A DNA stretch of 64,000 nt from Malachius bipustulatus (Eukaryota > Arthropoda > Insecta > Coleoptera > Melyridae): assembly GCA_910589415.1 (NCBI GenBank), contig OU342632.1, positions 32,997,637 through 33,061,636 on the forward strand. The letters run 5' to 3'. Shown here one piece after another: positions 24,629 through 39,000 of the stretch (positions are counted from its first letter, which is position 1; the number at the start of each line of letters is the position of its first letter). The position numbers and the translations under genes are program-made. The notes under the pieces are model-generated. The model worked only from the letters and a program-made list of their open reading frames with translations. It had not been told where the DNA came from and did no database searches.

Positions 24629-25782
24629 CCCAACTAGGTTTTGCCAATGTATGCAAATGACGCGTTTTGATTGGTGGAAGTATGTTGTATGATCAGAATG
24701 CGCATCGAGTTTGTTCACAACCGTTCGAGATTGTGTCGTCCTTGTGTTCGGTCTTTCTCTTCTCTAATAAAGGCTGCTAATTCTAATAGCAATAAAGGAT
24801 AAGGTTGTGTTGTTGCTATTTTATGCTTTGGTTATTAGAAATTTTTATTTCGTAACCTAAGTTTTAAGCGTACGTATGTTCTTCTGCTGTTGGTTTGTTG
24901 TTTATTTTTTGTATGTTTGTTTCAGGACATGGTGGTGTGGTGTTACTACTACAGATATAACAGCACAGTACATGCAGATACAGAAAAGCACACATGATAA
25001 TCCCATTATTATAAACAAAAACATTTTTTTTTAGTGGCAAGCAGAGAGTTACATTTCGAGAAAAGTTTACTGCTTGCCGCTTTTAAATGACTTATACTAT
25101 CGGATAGCTCGTGTCTCTAGGAGTATCAAGGTACCATTGAATTTTTGCGCCGGCACGTAATAGTCGAGAAATAAGGCCTTAAAGTTTCATCCTTGCCCTA
25201 ATACGTGTATTCGAACATTATACGCGCGAACAGGCAGCTCGCTTATCCGTCGGAAACACGACGATCGAGCGTTTCCTGTTCGAGCGCAATCATATGACGA
25301 ATACACGTATTAGGGCAAGGATGACACTTTAAGGCCTTATATCTCGACTATTACTTGCCGGCGCAAAAATTCAATGGTACCTTGATGCTCCTAGAGACAC
25401 GAGCTATCCGATAGTATAAGCCATTTCGCCCTATACCCATGCCGCTCATCTAGATATTCACCGAATAAATTACTTGTAAGATGGTGAAATTTTCTTTTAA
25501 TGTAAAAAAAAATGTATTACAATATACATGTCGTCGTCACAATAAGTAGTTACACTTTCGCTGTAATTTTTTTAGACTTTTAGTAATTATGAAATTTTTT
25601 CCAACTTTTGTAGGTACTTCTTCTTTATTGTTTTCATTTACCGACAAAATAATATAATAAAAAGTTTGAAAGCTGTTTATTAAATAATGTCTCGACTAAT
25701 TCAAAAGCACGCGCGCTATTATAAAACTTGTAAGCAGCCAATTGGAGAGCTATAAGGTGTGGCTTGGCAAAACCTAGTTGGG
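24629..25782. mobile_element. TIR element with CCCAACTAGG ends
   Basis: The termini are CCCAACTAGGTTTTGCCAA and its complement, bordered by ATAT on both sides (24625-24628 and 25783-25786), consistent with a 4-bp duplication. It contains a separate long inverted repeat at 25091-25420. No transposase frame is present. It lies 0.6 kb upstream of the Hmu start codon, so it may overlap the promoter region of that gene. The superfamily was not assigned. Confidence 0.65.
25091..25420. repeat. Inverted repeat, ~125-bp arms, inside the CCCAACTAGG element
   Basis: The left arm starts TTATACTATCGGATAGCTCG (about 25091-25215); the right arm is its complement (about 25300-25420). There are few mismatches over about 125 bp. 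The ~80-bp centre is GC-rich and contains a smaller imperfect inverted repeat. This may be a second inserted fold-back element. Confidence 0.8.
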
Positions 25783-26393
25783 ATATAAATAAACGCTACC
25801 CAGAGGTAATCTAAATGAGCATGCGTAGGAGCAGTGCCAGTATTATTTAGCCAAATAGTTGGTAATGTAATTTTTATGACGGTTAGAGGACTTTAATGTC
25901 ATATGTCAACTGTTCGAAGAACTAAATGTCAATTTTTCAAAATTTCTCTACTTGTCAATTTGGAATTTGTTCAATTGTTCATCAATGTCGAGGTCGAAAC
26001 TCAGGTAACTTTTGGAACACGAAGCGATATTACTCAAGAAGTGATAGTTGATAGTGAAATAGAAATTTTTTGGTAACTAAACTCTCTATTGGAAATTGGA
26101 ACTAAGTTAGACGAAGCCGACGGCTTGCTTGGCAGTGATTTGTTTGGTTATAAAATCTTTTAGTTAGGTACCTTGGTTCACATTAGGGTTTTTTTATTCA
26201 TTACAATGATGTAAATTAGCTTGTTTGGTGAGTGTTAATTACCTACCTGAGTTTCGAAAGTAAATAAGCCAGTTCTAGATTACAAAGGTCATTCCACCAA
26301 GTAAGTAAGCAACTCCTTGGGTATATCAACTCTCTAGAAAGTAATTCAAATTTACAATTAATTTTAGGTCGAGTTGAAACAATCTTCAAAGAC

Positions 26394-29300
26394 ATGGGGT
26401 TGAAAGGGATCATTAAATTTTTCGCCGCAAGGACACTAGAAATATCCGTATTTGTGCTGATAATAGTTCTCCTACCAGGTTTACCACCTTTTGTAAATTA
26501 CAAAAAATCTTACAAGTATGTAATAATAAAATAACTTACCCCAATCATTCACCTAAACCTACAGGATTAATAATATCTTTCCCCGTTTATTTCAGAGTGA
26601 TCTTGCCCAAATTAGAAGGCAAACTCGCCCTGAACAACAAACTAGACGATGTCGAACTGTGGCATAAAGATGACTTCGTGGGCCCCGAAACGTTCGCCGA
26701 TTATAACGGCGAATTATACACCACGTTACATAGCGGGGACATCGTGAAATTGACCGGGAACCACATCACACCCGTCATCAAATTCGGAAAGCCCTGCAAG
26801 GGCGCCTACGAGGAAAGCATTTGCGGAAGACCCCTCGGAATCACCTTCGATAAAGACGGGTTCTTGTATGCTTGCGACGCTTATTATGGGGTTTTCAGAG
26901 TTAACCCAAAAACTGGTAAGAATTCATAAGAATGGTCTTTATTTGTCAACGTCAGGTCAGACTGCCTAGAGAATTACTCACTCGTAATTTTGGGAAAATT
27001 TTTCCATGAAACGTTAATTTATGACCAGTATTGAGGATATCTTGAAACAATGCGAATTTTACATAAAATATCCTGAAAATAAAGTTCAAAATATAAAATC
27101 AACCAAAAATTACCATTTTTCTTCTTTGGAGTTTATGGCCTTTATCTTTTACCAGCTCTTTAAGCGGCACATTATTCTTTGTTATGGTGAAGCTGAAGCC
27201 ACCAGGGTCCTCATTAAAGTGTTTGAGAAGCCCCCATGTTCAGTTAAATTCACTAGATCAACAGATTCGTTGTGCAACATTGCCGTATTTATTTTTATTA
27301 CTTATATCTTGTGATCTTTGGTATTCCAAATTAGCAATAATTTGTCAGACTAATGAGCGAATGAAATTCTTAAAATTTCAAAATTTTCAAGACTCTTCAA
27401 ATAATAATGAGCCATCTGACTGGTGATTAAAGTTAAGGTAAATATACAGAAGTGGTCCCAGAGTTTTCAGGGCAATAAAGTGCATGCCACTGTTCAGGTT
27501 ATAGTCGCACAGTGTTGCCTGATTCAGTAGTTGCATCTTAACAATAATGTATTTTTCAATAGAAATGACCCGAGACTGATCAGAAGATAAGTCTGGTCAT
27601 TGGTTAGGTTCTCTCTCCCTTGAAATTTGCTATACCTGTACGTTTATTTTTCTTCTATATTTAAATGTCCCCTTTTAATATTCTTGAAATATTAGGGGAG
27701 AGAGAACTATTATGTCAGTTTCTGATCATCTCAGTTATTCATTAAAAATCGATGCGTTCGTAAAATCAGTACAATCTGGCAACACTGTGCGACAGTCAGC
27801 TGGCACGTAAATTCCATTTAAATTTGGGTATATTATTCAAATGGAACCTTTGAATGAATGTATGACATTTCCGTATATTTACTGAATATTTTAAATATTC
27901 TGGGCTGGCTACTAGTTAATTTTCAAATAGGACATTACGTAATTTTTTTCTTGAATTGTTTAGTTTTAAGGTAAGCTTTCTTCATGTATTGAAAATTTCC
28001 CAAAATTTGGAGTGAGTTATAATCCACCAGAGCCCATTTTTATTTTTAAATAAAAAATTCTTTATTTTTTAGGTGATAAAACACGACTGGCGTCTGTTAA
28101 TGATGAAATTGACGGTGCAAAACCCAAACTGCCCAACAGTATAGTCGTCTCTAGTAACGGGGACGTATTTTGGACAGATTCCAGTAGCCAGTTTCGACTT
28201 GAAGATGGACTTTTCGATTTATTCTCTGATGGTAGCGGCAGGTATGTTTTTCTTTTAATAGGGGAGGGGAGGGTTACTACTGTACAGTAAAAATTTGCAT
28301 TTATCTTCTTCTATTTCCCATTCTGAAGAGATTCCGTAATTCAGATCAAGTGTCATAAGTTAAAAGATGTAATTTTTTGTTTTTAATATTTATGTTTCAT
28401 TATTTTTTAGTTTTTATATTTCTTTCTTTAATGTTGAAATCTTCATTTTTTTTAACTAATTTCAATATTTCTCCTCAAGAATTTGCCATTAGGATGATTC
28501 GAAAGTAGTCTACTCACGAATTATCGTACCTACTGCCACGGAACCCCTGGGATCTATAAATCAGTCACAACAAGATACTCATTCTGATTATCGCATTTTT
28601 CTTGTTCAGTAGCGCATTTATTTATGAAATCCAATTGCTTTCAAAAAAACTTTCTAAATAAACCTAATCAAGAAAAAAATAGATAAAACTCATACATTTT
28701 ATGTAACAGGTTGCCTGGCACTTGAACTTGATAATTATTGAAATAATCCCAAGGTTCAAGTTCAAAGGCTAAAATATATTTATTTATTTTCTGGAATGAG
28801 ATATTCAATTGTGTTGAGCTTATCTACATTGTTACAGCTATATTTAGCAAGCATTAGCACTGGCAGATAAAGCAAGGCAAGTGAGGCTTGCTTTTGTTTG
28901 TCAACACTTAATAATACGTGAGTACAATGGAAAGCGTTGGAAGGGAGTCTCTTTGTTTTTCAAAGTAAATTTCCATACCACTAACTTGAATAAACATTGA
29001 TATGAAATAATGTTACTAATCAATTTTTCTGCTGGATGTTTTTGATTTGATCCTCTAATAATCTAATTATATTTTTAATTATCGTTTTCTAGCCTTGTAA
29101 TTATGCCCAATCATTGTTTTTACTCTTATTTAATTACCTTTTACAGGAATCTAATAGTAATTATTCAGCATATTTCAATAGCAAGGAATTATTAAGACTA
29201 ATTTTATGTCAATTTCGAGTCCTTGTACTTGTAAGATATTTTTTTAACAAGCCCTTTTCAATTTAAGTAAATCAGATTAATCAAGTTTTTCAACTTTTAG

Positions 29301-32300
29301 GTATCGCGTTATTAAAGAAAAAAATGCTGAATAAATACGTCTTTAAAAGGAATATTTAAAGAAATATTACAAAAGAAAACAAACGGAAAAAGAGTAAAAA
29401 TAAAAATCTTATCCTCAAGTTGGGTTTTCTCAAGTACCTACTCGAAAACATAAATTTAATCAGAGACTAGTTTTTTTAAGGAGTTTGTTGAGTTAAAAAT
29501 TCACATGTCCAATGTTGCCAATTTATTAATTTTATCACCAGATCTGGTGGTTTCAGATCAGACCTGACCTGTCTAGTGTCTATAGTAAGTGCCATAGTTA
29601 TAATGCAGCAGTGCTCTTATGGCGCTCATAGTTGCCGCTTTTGTCGTACTTCTGGGAAGCAGGCGTCCACGAGCGTACGCTCTTCATTTTGAAAACGATT
29701 TAATTCGTTGCACTTCTGTAACATTTTGTACCTCCGCAGACTGCTCTTTTAACATTGATCTCGTTCATAAGTGAGGATTGCACAACATGGAACAGCACAG
29801 TAGACTTTATAACTTCATACATTAATATTACAATATTCAGATATTAATTAATTATTATATTCTTTTGAATCCGTCAAAGTTTATTATATTCTTCTTTTTC
29901 AAATTAATATCCATTTTATGAACAAAATTGTTTCGATTATTTAGTAAGTCAGAACATATTCGTAGGTGTAGGTATAATACATACTTATATTGATAATAAT
30001 AATTAAGTATAAGTATGACTTATTATTATTTATATACTAAATGAATGTAAATGCTATGACGCGGTATTTGTCATTCCTTCAACAATTTCTTGCGAGAACA
30101 CATTTCCTAAAGATCTACATTTACTTACTCCACAGAATAATTAGGTAGATGCGGAATTTGAATTTTCAACTGACAGATACTCTGTTGTAGTGGCAATAAT
30201 TGACGTTATTGCGTTGGTAACCAAACATTGATAATTAAGTAAATAATAAAACTGTCACGTTAATTACAGAGGTCATAAAATAATTCACGAAGTTATATTT
30301 ATTTTTGTATTTCTTGAATACTTGAATAACGGACAGCGATTTTGAGTCTCAATATTATTTTTCTGCACTTAAGCTAAAAACAATACACTATTCCTTCTTT
30401 CTCGGAGACAGTGCGTATGTTGTTTTGATTTTTTAAACAAAACGAAATATTCTTGGACCGCAACAAGTCCTCAGTTCAACAGCCAATACCTAGGCTCCAA
30501 GCTAATACGAGTGTTGATGTATATTTAATTTAATATTTTGAAATATTTAATTTGAATCAGTATACTTAAATTGAATTAAGACTGAAAAAGCACATGTTAA
30601 CAGACTCATTGGTAACATCCCCCTGAGAAGAAGAATAAACTATAAGTACTTGACCTAAGTCCCCTGATGAAAAGAAGTAATTTGCAAGTGATAGGCACTA
30701 CGTGAAGATAGAAGATGATTATATGATTACATTGCCGTATACGGCCAAAGGAGATATACATAACAGGCAAAAATACTGAGACATCTACTCGAAGTTGTTT
30801 TTTCTAAAAGTGTTAATGAGGATATAAAATGCAAAGGCAGTATACCTGCCTATCTATCAAATAATCGTCACTTCCCAAATAGGGAAGCCTTGATAAATAA
30901 AGTCATCAATAAAGTAGCAAGAAATAAAATTTTATCAACAAGCACTACGATTTTCATTTTACCTACCTCTTTAAATAAGGAATGTGTTCAAATAATATTT
31001 TTATAATGTAAAAGCAATAGCCACAAGCATTGCAATATGCAGTCTATACGTTATACAAACATCAAAAATTATTACTTTTTGACATTTCAACAGAACCTCA
31101 ATTATTTTTGTCTAGAAATCCTGAGAATAGAAATGTCAATTATCATTCGATTTTAATATTTTTATATGAACCTGTGGCACTGCTTGCATTGAACTGACAA
31201 CGCTGTCAGTTTTTTGCCCATTTAAAATGCATTGCCCTATGCTACCCACACTGCATATTATCTATGGCCATTACTATAGTAGAGAAATTTAGAGTATCCT
31301 ATTTCTTTAAAAAATACCTTCTCCACAAATGAAAAGGTTTTTACACACAAAAAAGAGGAAAGGAGAAGGGGTGTTTGGGGTAATTTCCCTCGAAGAACTT
31401 GATGTTATAGTTGAGAGAGTGACAGTCAGCTAGAAAAAAGAGTGTGCCAGAAAAGATACTTTAAAGGTGTTTTTATCAATTTCAATAAACTGACCAGGGT
31501 AAAAACTTCATTTGACTCGGGATTCGGTTTCATTTCCCCCAACATACGGGGGTGGGGACAGATGAATCTTACAACTCTTGACAACGAAGATAAGATTCGC
31601 CAAATTTTTGGGATATTCAGACATTTTTGCATGTAGTGTATTTTTAAAGTACCTAGTTTATTACTCATTAGTACTACAAGATGTGATCTAATTAAGAATT
31701 ATTTCCATACTTAGATGGTAGTTTCCATAACTTTGTTGAATTTTCTCTACAAATTGTGCAAATTGTACAAATTTAGTAGATACAAATATCTACAAAAACC
31801 AAATGTTCACGATATGAGATATTAAAATTATTAAGGCCCTGAGCCCTGACACGTCAAGGAAATAATATTGAGTAAGATGGTCCTAAATTGCTCAACATTG
31901 ACATTCTAGCTAAGGTTTTCATGCATAGTTGTATTTTGACAAGATACTTTTCACTTCTTGCTGATTTTGGTGAAGAAGTTGTAAATTTTAAAGGATTTTA
32001 TCTCACGATTAAAATAAAAGTTTCCTTAAATTGTTTGATTTCATTTTAAACTACTTGAATGAGTCACTTGTTCAAATGTGTTGCAGTTTTGTAGCATCGT
32101 TGAGAAAACAAAAGAGAAATATTTTTCCCATTTTTCTTTTTTTTTATTAATTTAGAAGGAATGTAGCAACAATTTCCGATTTCTCTTGTGCCTATGCGTA
32201 TTTTGACTATCCATTTTTCTGTTTTAAAATCTGTTTTTATCAGAAAACTCACCAATACAAAATTCGTTTATTCTACATGGTGTTAAAAAACTCCTGCACA

Positions 32301-34035
32301 AAATTACAGAAGCTCTGCGCTAAAATGATGGTTAAACGCGATTCTATTTTCAAAACAAAAAACAAAGGTGGGCAAAAATCTCAAACTGGCAACATTGGCT
32401 CCAAAAAGTTGGTTTTGGCAATAGTTTTTCAATGATTTTGGTTTGTGGTTTGTGAATGACAGTTCTAATATTATTGTCACCATTGCATACTGCAACCATA
32501 GAATAGAGGTATTAAAGAAAGATTGCAGGCTTGATTCTCCTACATGAAAATTCAATGCAATGTTGCCATACTTTAAAAAATAAATTATTGTCAATATCTT
32601 GGGAACAAATGAAGTTGTGTTGATTTTTGACATCCCACAAACTCGTATCAGAGTGTGCTGCTCATTTTTTTCACGAGTTTTTCAATATAACATTGTGAAA
32701 GTGTTATTGTGCTGTACGGTAATTAATTTTCCTCCTCAGGTTGATCCACTATGACCCGAAAACTGGCAAAAACAAGGTCCTCGTCAAGGACCTCCTCTTC
32801 GCAAACGGCGTCGCCCTCTCCCAGAACGAGGATTTCTTGGTAGTCGCCGAGACCGGTCGAAACCGTCTTCACCGATTCTGGTTGAGCGGCTCCAAGAAAG
32901 GGACCAGCGACATATTCATCGACGATCTGCCCGGCTCTCCGGACAACCTCAGAGCCGACGGTCACGGCGGGTTCCTCGTTCCGATGGTGGTGCCCGTCGA
33001 CGATCAACACCCGTTGATAACGAACGTTCTGGGCCCGTTCCCGCTCGCCCGGAAGTTCATCTCCAGACTGATGGGACTGGCGGAGTGCGCGGCCAATTTC
33101 GTCGATTATTATTATCCGAACGAGTATTGCCGGCGAGCCGTTCATTTCGTGAGTTTTCCGTTTTATTTTTGTTTATTCATTTTTTACTTTATCCCAAGAA
33201 TGTTTGGAATTTTTTTAAAATCAATCAAATCACTTTTTCATGATAATTTCAGATTGGCCATTTCACATCGATACCGGGCTTCGCCAGGCACGTCCGTGTC
33301 ACCATCTTGAACATATCGCAAGACGGAAAAATCATCGACGCGCTCCACACCTCAACCGGCAAAATCGAAGGTATAAGCGAGGCGCACATCTACAAAGACC
33401 AATTATACCTCGGATCTCCATGGAACAGCTACATCGGCCGGATTCCCCTCTCCAAGATCGGTTGGACTCACCTACAGAAGCTCGCCGCCAAGCCGGCCGA
33501 AAAACCCGCAGTGAAAACAACACCAAAACCCGTCGAGCAGACCACGAAACCCACCCCTGCTCCCACTCCGAAACCCACTCCAGCACCCACTCAGGCGCCC
33601 ACTCAAAAACCCACCCCGGCGCCCACTCCTAAACCCACCCCGGCGCCCACTCCTAAGCCTACCCCGGCGCCCACTCAGAAACCCACTACTAAGCCCACCG
33701 CGGCTCCCACTCAGAAACCCACCCCGGCTCCCACTCAGAAACCCACCCCGGCTCCCACTCAGAAACCCACCCCAAAAGTGACAACTCAGAAACCGGTCGC
33801 TGACCAGAAGCCCAAAGTGGCAGAGCAGAAGTCCGCGGCGAGTGACAAAGATACAGTGAAGAACGCTCAGGAGAAACCCGTGGCACAGGAGAAACAGAAA
33901 ACTGGAGGTGCCGGTGGACAGAAAGTCAACACCGGGGCTCCAGTCAAAGAAGCCAAGCCGGCTCAGGCTGCCAAGCAACAAGAAAAGAAGACTGGGCAGG
34001 AGGTTCCTGCTGGAAAAGCGAAGAATACGATATAG
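26394..34035 (+). CDS. Hmu: Hemomucin / APMAP-type propeller protein with mucin tail
   Basis: Coding exons are 26394-26515, 26596-26915, 28073-28241, 32740-33148 and 33253-34035. All junctions are GT-AG and the phases join to 600 residues. An AG acceptor at 26366-26367 just before the ATG implies an upstream untranslated exon. A hydrophobic segment (about 17-33) makes a type II membrane anchor or uncleaved signal. Residues about 60-415 form a strictosidine-synthase-like six-bladed propeller, seen in [61 protein letters not shown] and [14 protein letters not shown]. The rest is a Thr/Pro-rich tail with KPTPAPT repeats and a Lys/Gln-rich end. Propeller plus mucin tail is the plan of Drosophila hemomucin, a surface mucin of haemocytes linked to lectin binding; vertebrate APMAP lacks the tail. 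Enzyme activity is unproven. Confidence 0.92.
27504..27793. repeat. Degenerate inverted repeat in Hmu intron 2
   Basis: GTCGCACAGTGTTGCC at 27504-27519 is complemented by GGCAACACTGTGCGAC ending at 27793. A second pair, GTTCTCTCTCCC and GGGGAGAGAGAAC, lies inside. This is likely an old TIR element without surviving coding sequence. Confidence 0.5.
33547..33780 (+). repeat. Coding minisatellite, KPTPAPT units of Hmu
   Basis: Codon-level repeats of about 24 bp encode KPTPAPTQ or KPTPAPTP. Seven exact KPTPAPT units and one KPTAAPT variant are visible. The many Thr residues next to Pro are suitable for mucin-type O-glycosylation. Repeat number is expected to vary between individuals. Antisense open frames over this block are a by-product of the repeat. 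Confidence 0.85.
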
Positions 34036-36055
34036 ATAAGTTGTGGGGACGATTTGTGTGTAGGGAATTTCATTGAAGTGTACTTTTAATACGTAAATTT
34101 TTTTTATTATTTTTTGTATTTCTTTCACAAAGTAGTATTTATATTATGTTTGATGTTTCTATGTTTTTTACTGTGAAAGTTCTTAAAGTGCAGCATAGAA
34201 AAATATGAAAAAAGTTTGGTTCAGTTTGTTGCAAAATACACCTTAATAATAGATCAGATCAGTATTACCAACCATAAAGAAAACATTTTAATTTAACTTT
34301 AACCAATCGTTGGTAAAGTTGGCAACACTACCTGTAATAGAATTTCAAGTTGTGCGTTTCAATTATTTGTGACTTGAATCTCATTTTACCATCACAAATA
34401 TTATAACATAACAAATAAGTATTTAATAAGATTAGGAGGTTTTCTTTGTGTTTGTGTGAAATTTTTTAGGAAGAAACGTTTTACATTCCATGAGTATCAG
34501 GAGACCAATACTTGTTCTTTTCACCGTTGAATCGTCTCAGATATTCAAAATTTTCAAACCGTCTCCAATTCTTCTGGGTATATTTATAGGGGAATAATTA
34601 TAATGATTTAAAAATCTATAGAATACTTCCAATATATCTTGTTCTGTAAAAAGTAAATATCAGCCAACTCCATCATAATACGTACGTATCTGTAATTGTG
34701 ATTGTTTTGCCTCTCATGAATTGGCAGCTCACTTTTTTTTTGTTTGAAACTGTAAGAAGGTTTATATTTGTTTTGATAATAAAATTATTATAGACAAAGT
34801 ACTTTTTTATCTGCAATTTTTGACTTACATTTTTATATAACAAGAAAATATTACATCAATTCTTTCTGTCACATTTTGACATTTTCTATCACCACAGCTC
34901 TCTCAGTTTTTGAAAAAAACAAATAAAAAGCGGATTTCGTGAAAGCTTCCGATTACTTATCTCCAAAACTAATAAGTTTGGAGGTAGGGCATCTCTTATA
35001 AAAACAGAAGAAAAACAAATAAGCTATCGAATAGGGTTATAAAATTTGGGGCATGCTATTTGAAAAAATTGAGTTATAATACTTTTAAAATTGGCAAGTT
35101 TTTTTTTTTTGTAATCGCCCTGTATTATAAAATCTTAACTTTTTCACATTAACACATCGGTCTTTGATTCGACTAGTACCTTGTCAACTTTCATCTCATA
35201 TTTTTAAAAATCAAGACCGCTACAATTTTTTGAAACAAACTCTGCTTACGCGATTTTTTTCAGTTTTAAATTTTTAGTTGGTAGCACTGTCACAAAACTT
35301 AAAAATAAAAATACAGACATGAAACAACCTAAAAAGCTGAACAAGAAAATGTAAAAATAAATAGCCCAAATTCTATTTAAAAAAATTGACGTTTCCTCCA
35401 CCCCTTTAAAATGGAACACCCTGTATAGCTGAAAATAATTTTAGTTTATAGGTCTCCTCAAACCATAAAACTTTTTACTCAAATATTTTTTCTATCTCGA
35501 GCGGTGAGGCTGCTATGGGCTAATTACGCGAGTATGCCTGCATTGTAATGATTTTGTCCCTCTCCAGACCCCTATTAGCAATATAGGAGTATTAGATATA
35601 TCCCAAAATCATGCTACAGCTCATCTTCTTTAGAGTTTATGGCTTCTCACATTTACCAAGCTATTTAGCCAAAGCATTATAATGTTGTTGCTCAGTAATT
35701 ACTCTACCAGCAAGTCAAGTACTTTTGTACTTGAAAAAAAAGACTACAACACTGGCAACTTGTTTATCACAATGTACCTACACCTTACATCGATTATCAC
35801 ATTAAATTACATTGATCACATTGAACATTTATATCGATTTATGAGGTTATATTGCCTCATTTCTGGAACCCACCCAAAATATCAGATTTCATCTCAACTC
35901 TACATTTCTTCAAACTGTCAAAGTTATTCTTTTTACCACACAGTTTTTTTTCTTCAGTTTTCATTGTTTTGAAATGAAAAATAGTCTGATGACACCTCAA
36001 CGATTCAACTACAGTAAAAAGGATAGCATCGACCCAAACTCAAATCATCCACGGC
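34036..36055. other. Convergent intergenic region between Hmu and Gyc
   Basis: The two genes are tail to tail. AATAAA at 34778-34783 is a candidate Hmu polyadenylation signal, giving a ~0.75-kb 3' UTR. A single ACACCCTGTATAG element end lies near 35420. No other gene is seen. Confidence 0.5.
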
Positions 36056-39000
36056 CTAATTACCGCCCATGTACAAAAGCGGATATGGCCCTATTTCCTG
36101 ATCGTCTCTAACAGGCCTCTGCACCTGCGCCAACGCCAGTCGAGCGTCAGGTTCCGTGCTCTCCAGCAACCAGTGAGTCGTCATCCTGCCCTTCCCTTTC
36201 AGCTCCACTTCCCCTCTCAGTTCCAGCTTGAACGTCCCAAACTTATCCAAAATCAGCTTCGTCGCATTGCTCACGTGGATCTTCAACGCTGCTTGGGAAA
36301 AACAACATATGTTTACAGGGATAATTCATAAAGGGGTAAACGTATACGTACGTTGCCCTGTACTCTCCATTCGACTGGCCGTGTTGACCGTGTCTCCGAA
36401 GAGGCAATAGCGGGGCATCCTTTGTCCGACGACCCCGGCGCAGACGGGCCCCGAATGAAGCCCTATGCGTAAGCTCAGCTGATAACCAGGTTTGTGTCTG
36501 ACAGTGAACTGACCGACCGCTTCTAAGACTGCCAGGGCTAGTAGGGCCACCTCACGACCGTGGTCGTCCCCGTTTCGCGACGGGAGACCCGATACGACCA
36601 TGTATGCATCTCCGATTGTTTCTACCTGAAAGGAAATGTATGAGGCGAGGTCGGTTATTACATCTAAGAGCTAAGACATTTCTCAGTTCTCTGAACTTAC
36701 TTTGTAAACATCGTAGAAACCAATGATTCGATCAAAAGTGCTGTAGAGGTCGTTTAGGAAGTCGACTACCTAAAACAGTGAAAAAATCTTACATTAAACA
36801 CCAAACTTTTTTTTTTCAATTTACAGAGACTAACCTGCATGGGTGTGCTGTTAGCGCATAATCCGGTGAATCCCACGATGTCGCTGAAGTAAATGGTGAC
36901 AGATTCGAATTGTTCGGGCTCGACAAGAAGACCCGACATGAGTTGTTGAGCGACAGGTCGGGGAAGCACCTATAGCAGATTAATAAAAGAATGTTTTCCA
37001 ATGACCAGGATGAGAGTAATCATTATTAATAAACTCTATTTTATCTTAATTAATTTTACAATAGTTTATAATGATAGTTATTTACAGTCTCTATTTAACA
37101 TAGGCAAAATGTTATAGCGCGAACGAAAAGGACCGTGAGATAGACAACTATAGCACCTGTCATGTATGACAATAATTGTCCTGAACAGCTGAATGCTTCA
37201 GTTCCAAATAAATGGAGCCTATTTCGTCATCAGTGTTTTGGCATAACATATATATTACCTGATAAAGTAATTCTTCTGAACGGCGTTTCTCTAAGCTGAG
37301 CTGCTCTGTTTTCTCTTCCACTAGAGCCTCCAGATTATTGGCGTATTGTTCCATACGACGCAGCAGATCGTCCATTAAGTTCTCACAATAACCTCTGCAT
37401 GAAAAGAAAAGTTATTTTGATTAAAGCAGTTTGCATTAGCATAACTAAATCCTGAACAACTGACAGACGACATCTTCAACGCGAAACTTACTTCATGATA
37501 GTCCTAAGCACCAGTTTAATGGTCTCGAAGCTCGGCCGTTCTTCGGGACTGTCATTCCAGCATTTCTCCATCAGATTGACGAGATCCTCAGGACAGTCTC
37601 GTCCGTTGATCGCAGGCCTAAACGGGGGACTCTCCCTTGCTGCAACTCGGTTTATTATTTCTGTGCACGAATTTGTTTAGTGTAAACATTTAAGAAAAAC
37701 TCCGTTTAACAATAACCACCTTGCACTTCCAAGAATTCCGACGCGGCCTGGTACGGCCCCCCTCTGACTATTATCTCCTCCAGGATTATCCCGAAGCTGT
37801 AGACGTCTCCTTTTTGCGTCGCGGGGATGCCGAATTGGAGGGTCAACGGGATCAGTTCTGGTGCCACCCAAAGCATTTCTTAAAAAAAAAACATATTAAA
37901 TGTTCCAAGAATTGAAGATATTGAAGAGCTTATCTGCAGATTATTATTAGTAGTAGAGAGACTGATATTTACTTTTATAGTAGGTGTCGTCTTTTGCAAT
38001 ATCAACAGGTGCTGTTAGTGTAGACAAACCAAAATCTGATATTTTCAAGACGAATCGGCTGTCGATCAAACAGTTGCCTGATCTTAACTTTCCATGGACA
38101 GATAATTCGCAGTTGTGGAGATAGCACATACCCTGAAATTCGTCAATTTTAATAAAGTTAATCAGCGATAATTAATTATTGTCAATTCTGAACAATTTCT
38201 GTCAAAATCTATTTGAATACGCCGTGAATTTATGGGACTCCCAATTTTAGAAGGTTTTTGTTGTAATTTTCCACAATGAACTTGGAAGATTTTCTTCAAG
38301 TAAATAAAGCCTGGAGGGTGATCTTTCAGAATCGAATTTTGAATTTAAAATAAAGAGTGAGCAAGGAAAAAAGACTGACAACTGACAGTAGGCTATGATT
38401 TTTGTAACCTCTATGTCGAGATGGTAGTGTGTAGTTTCTAATCCTAAGATTGGAACTTTTCATTTCAGAAACTGAAATTGCACTCTGTCTGAACTCAAAA
38501 AGAACTTATTTGAAGCTAAAAAAAAAACTGTGGCGAATTTAATTTTTATTTTTACCGGTTAGATCATTGATAGTAATAGTGATAGTTCTCTCTCTTTTAA
38601 AAAATATTATATCTAATATCATACAAACATTGTAGAAGTTTCAAATGCGCGCGCAGGTTTTTAGCTTCGAGTAAGTCCGTGTCGCGAGACGAAAGATCTG
38701 AATCCTTAGATTAAGTAAACTCTTAGGATAGATAGGATAGATGTCATGCTACATGACATCATGGTGGCAATGCAACTGCGGCCAAAGCTACTGAGCCAAT
38801 GTGAGGGAGGTATATTTGGGACGATGGTTTGATAGATGCGTGATTGATTGTTAATTTCGGTTCTGCCGCTTACAACAAAACCTTAATTTAAATTCAAGAT
38901 TTTTATCTGAACTACTATAATAATAGGTAACCGTCAAATAAATTTATAATTAATTTGTAGAAGATTCTTCTTTCCCACTCACTCTTCCATGGCCGAACGC

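Noticed and set aside
27021..27314. 97-residue frame in Hmu intron 2
   Set aside because: No propeller-like sequence, no usable splice phases with the flanking exons, and AT-rich chance composition.
33472..34128. 218-residue antisense frame over the Hmu tail
   Set aside because: Low-complexity Ser/Gly/Arg/Leu product of the KPTPAPT minisatellite read backwards.
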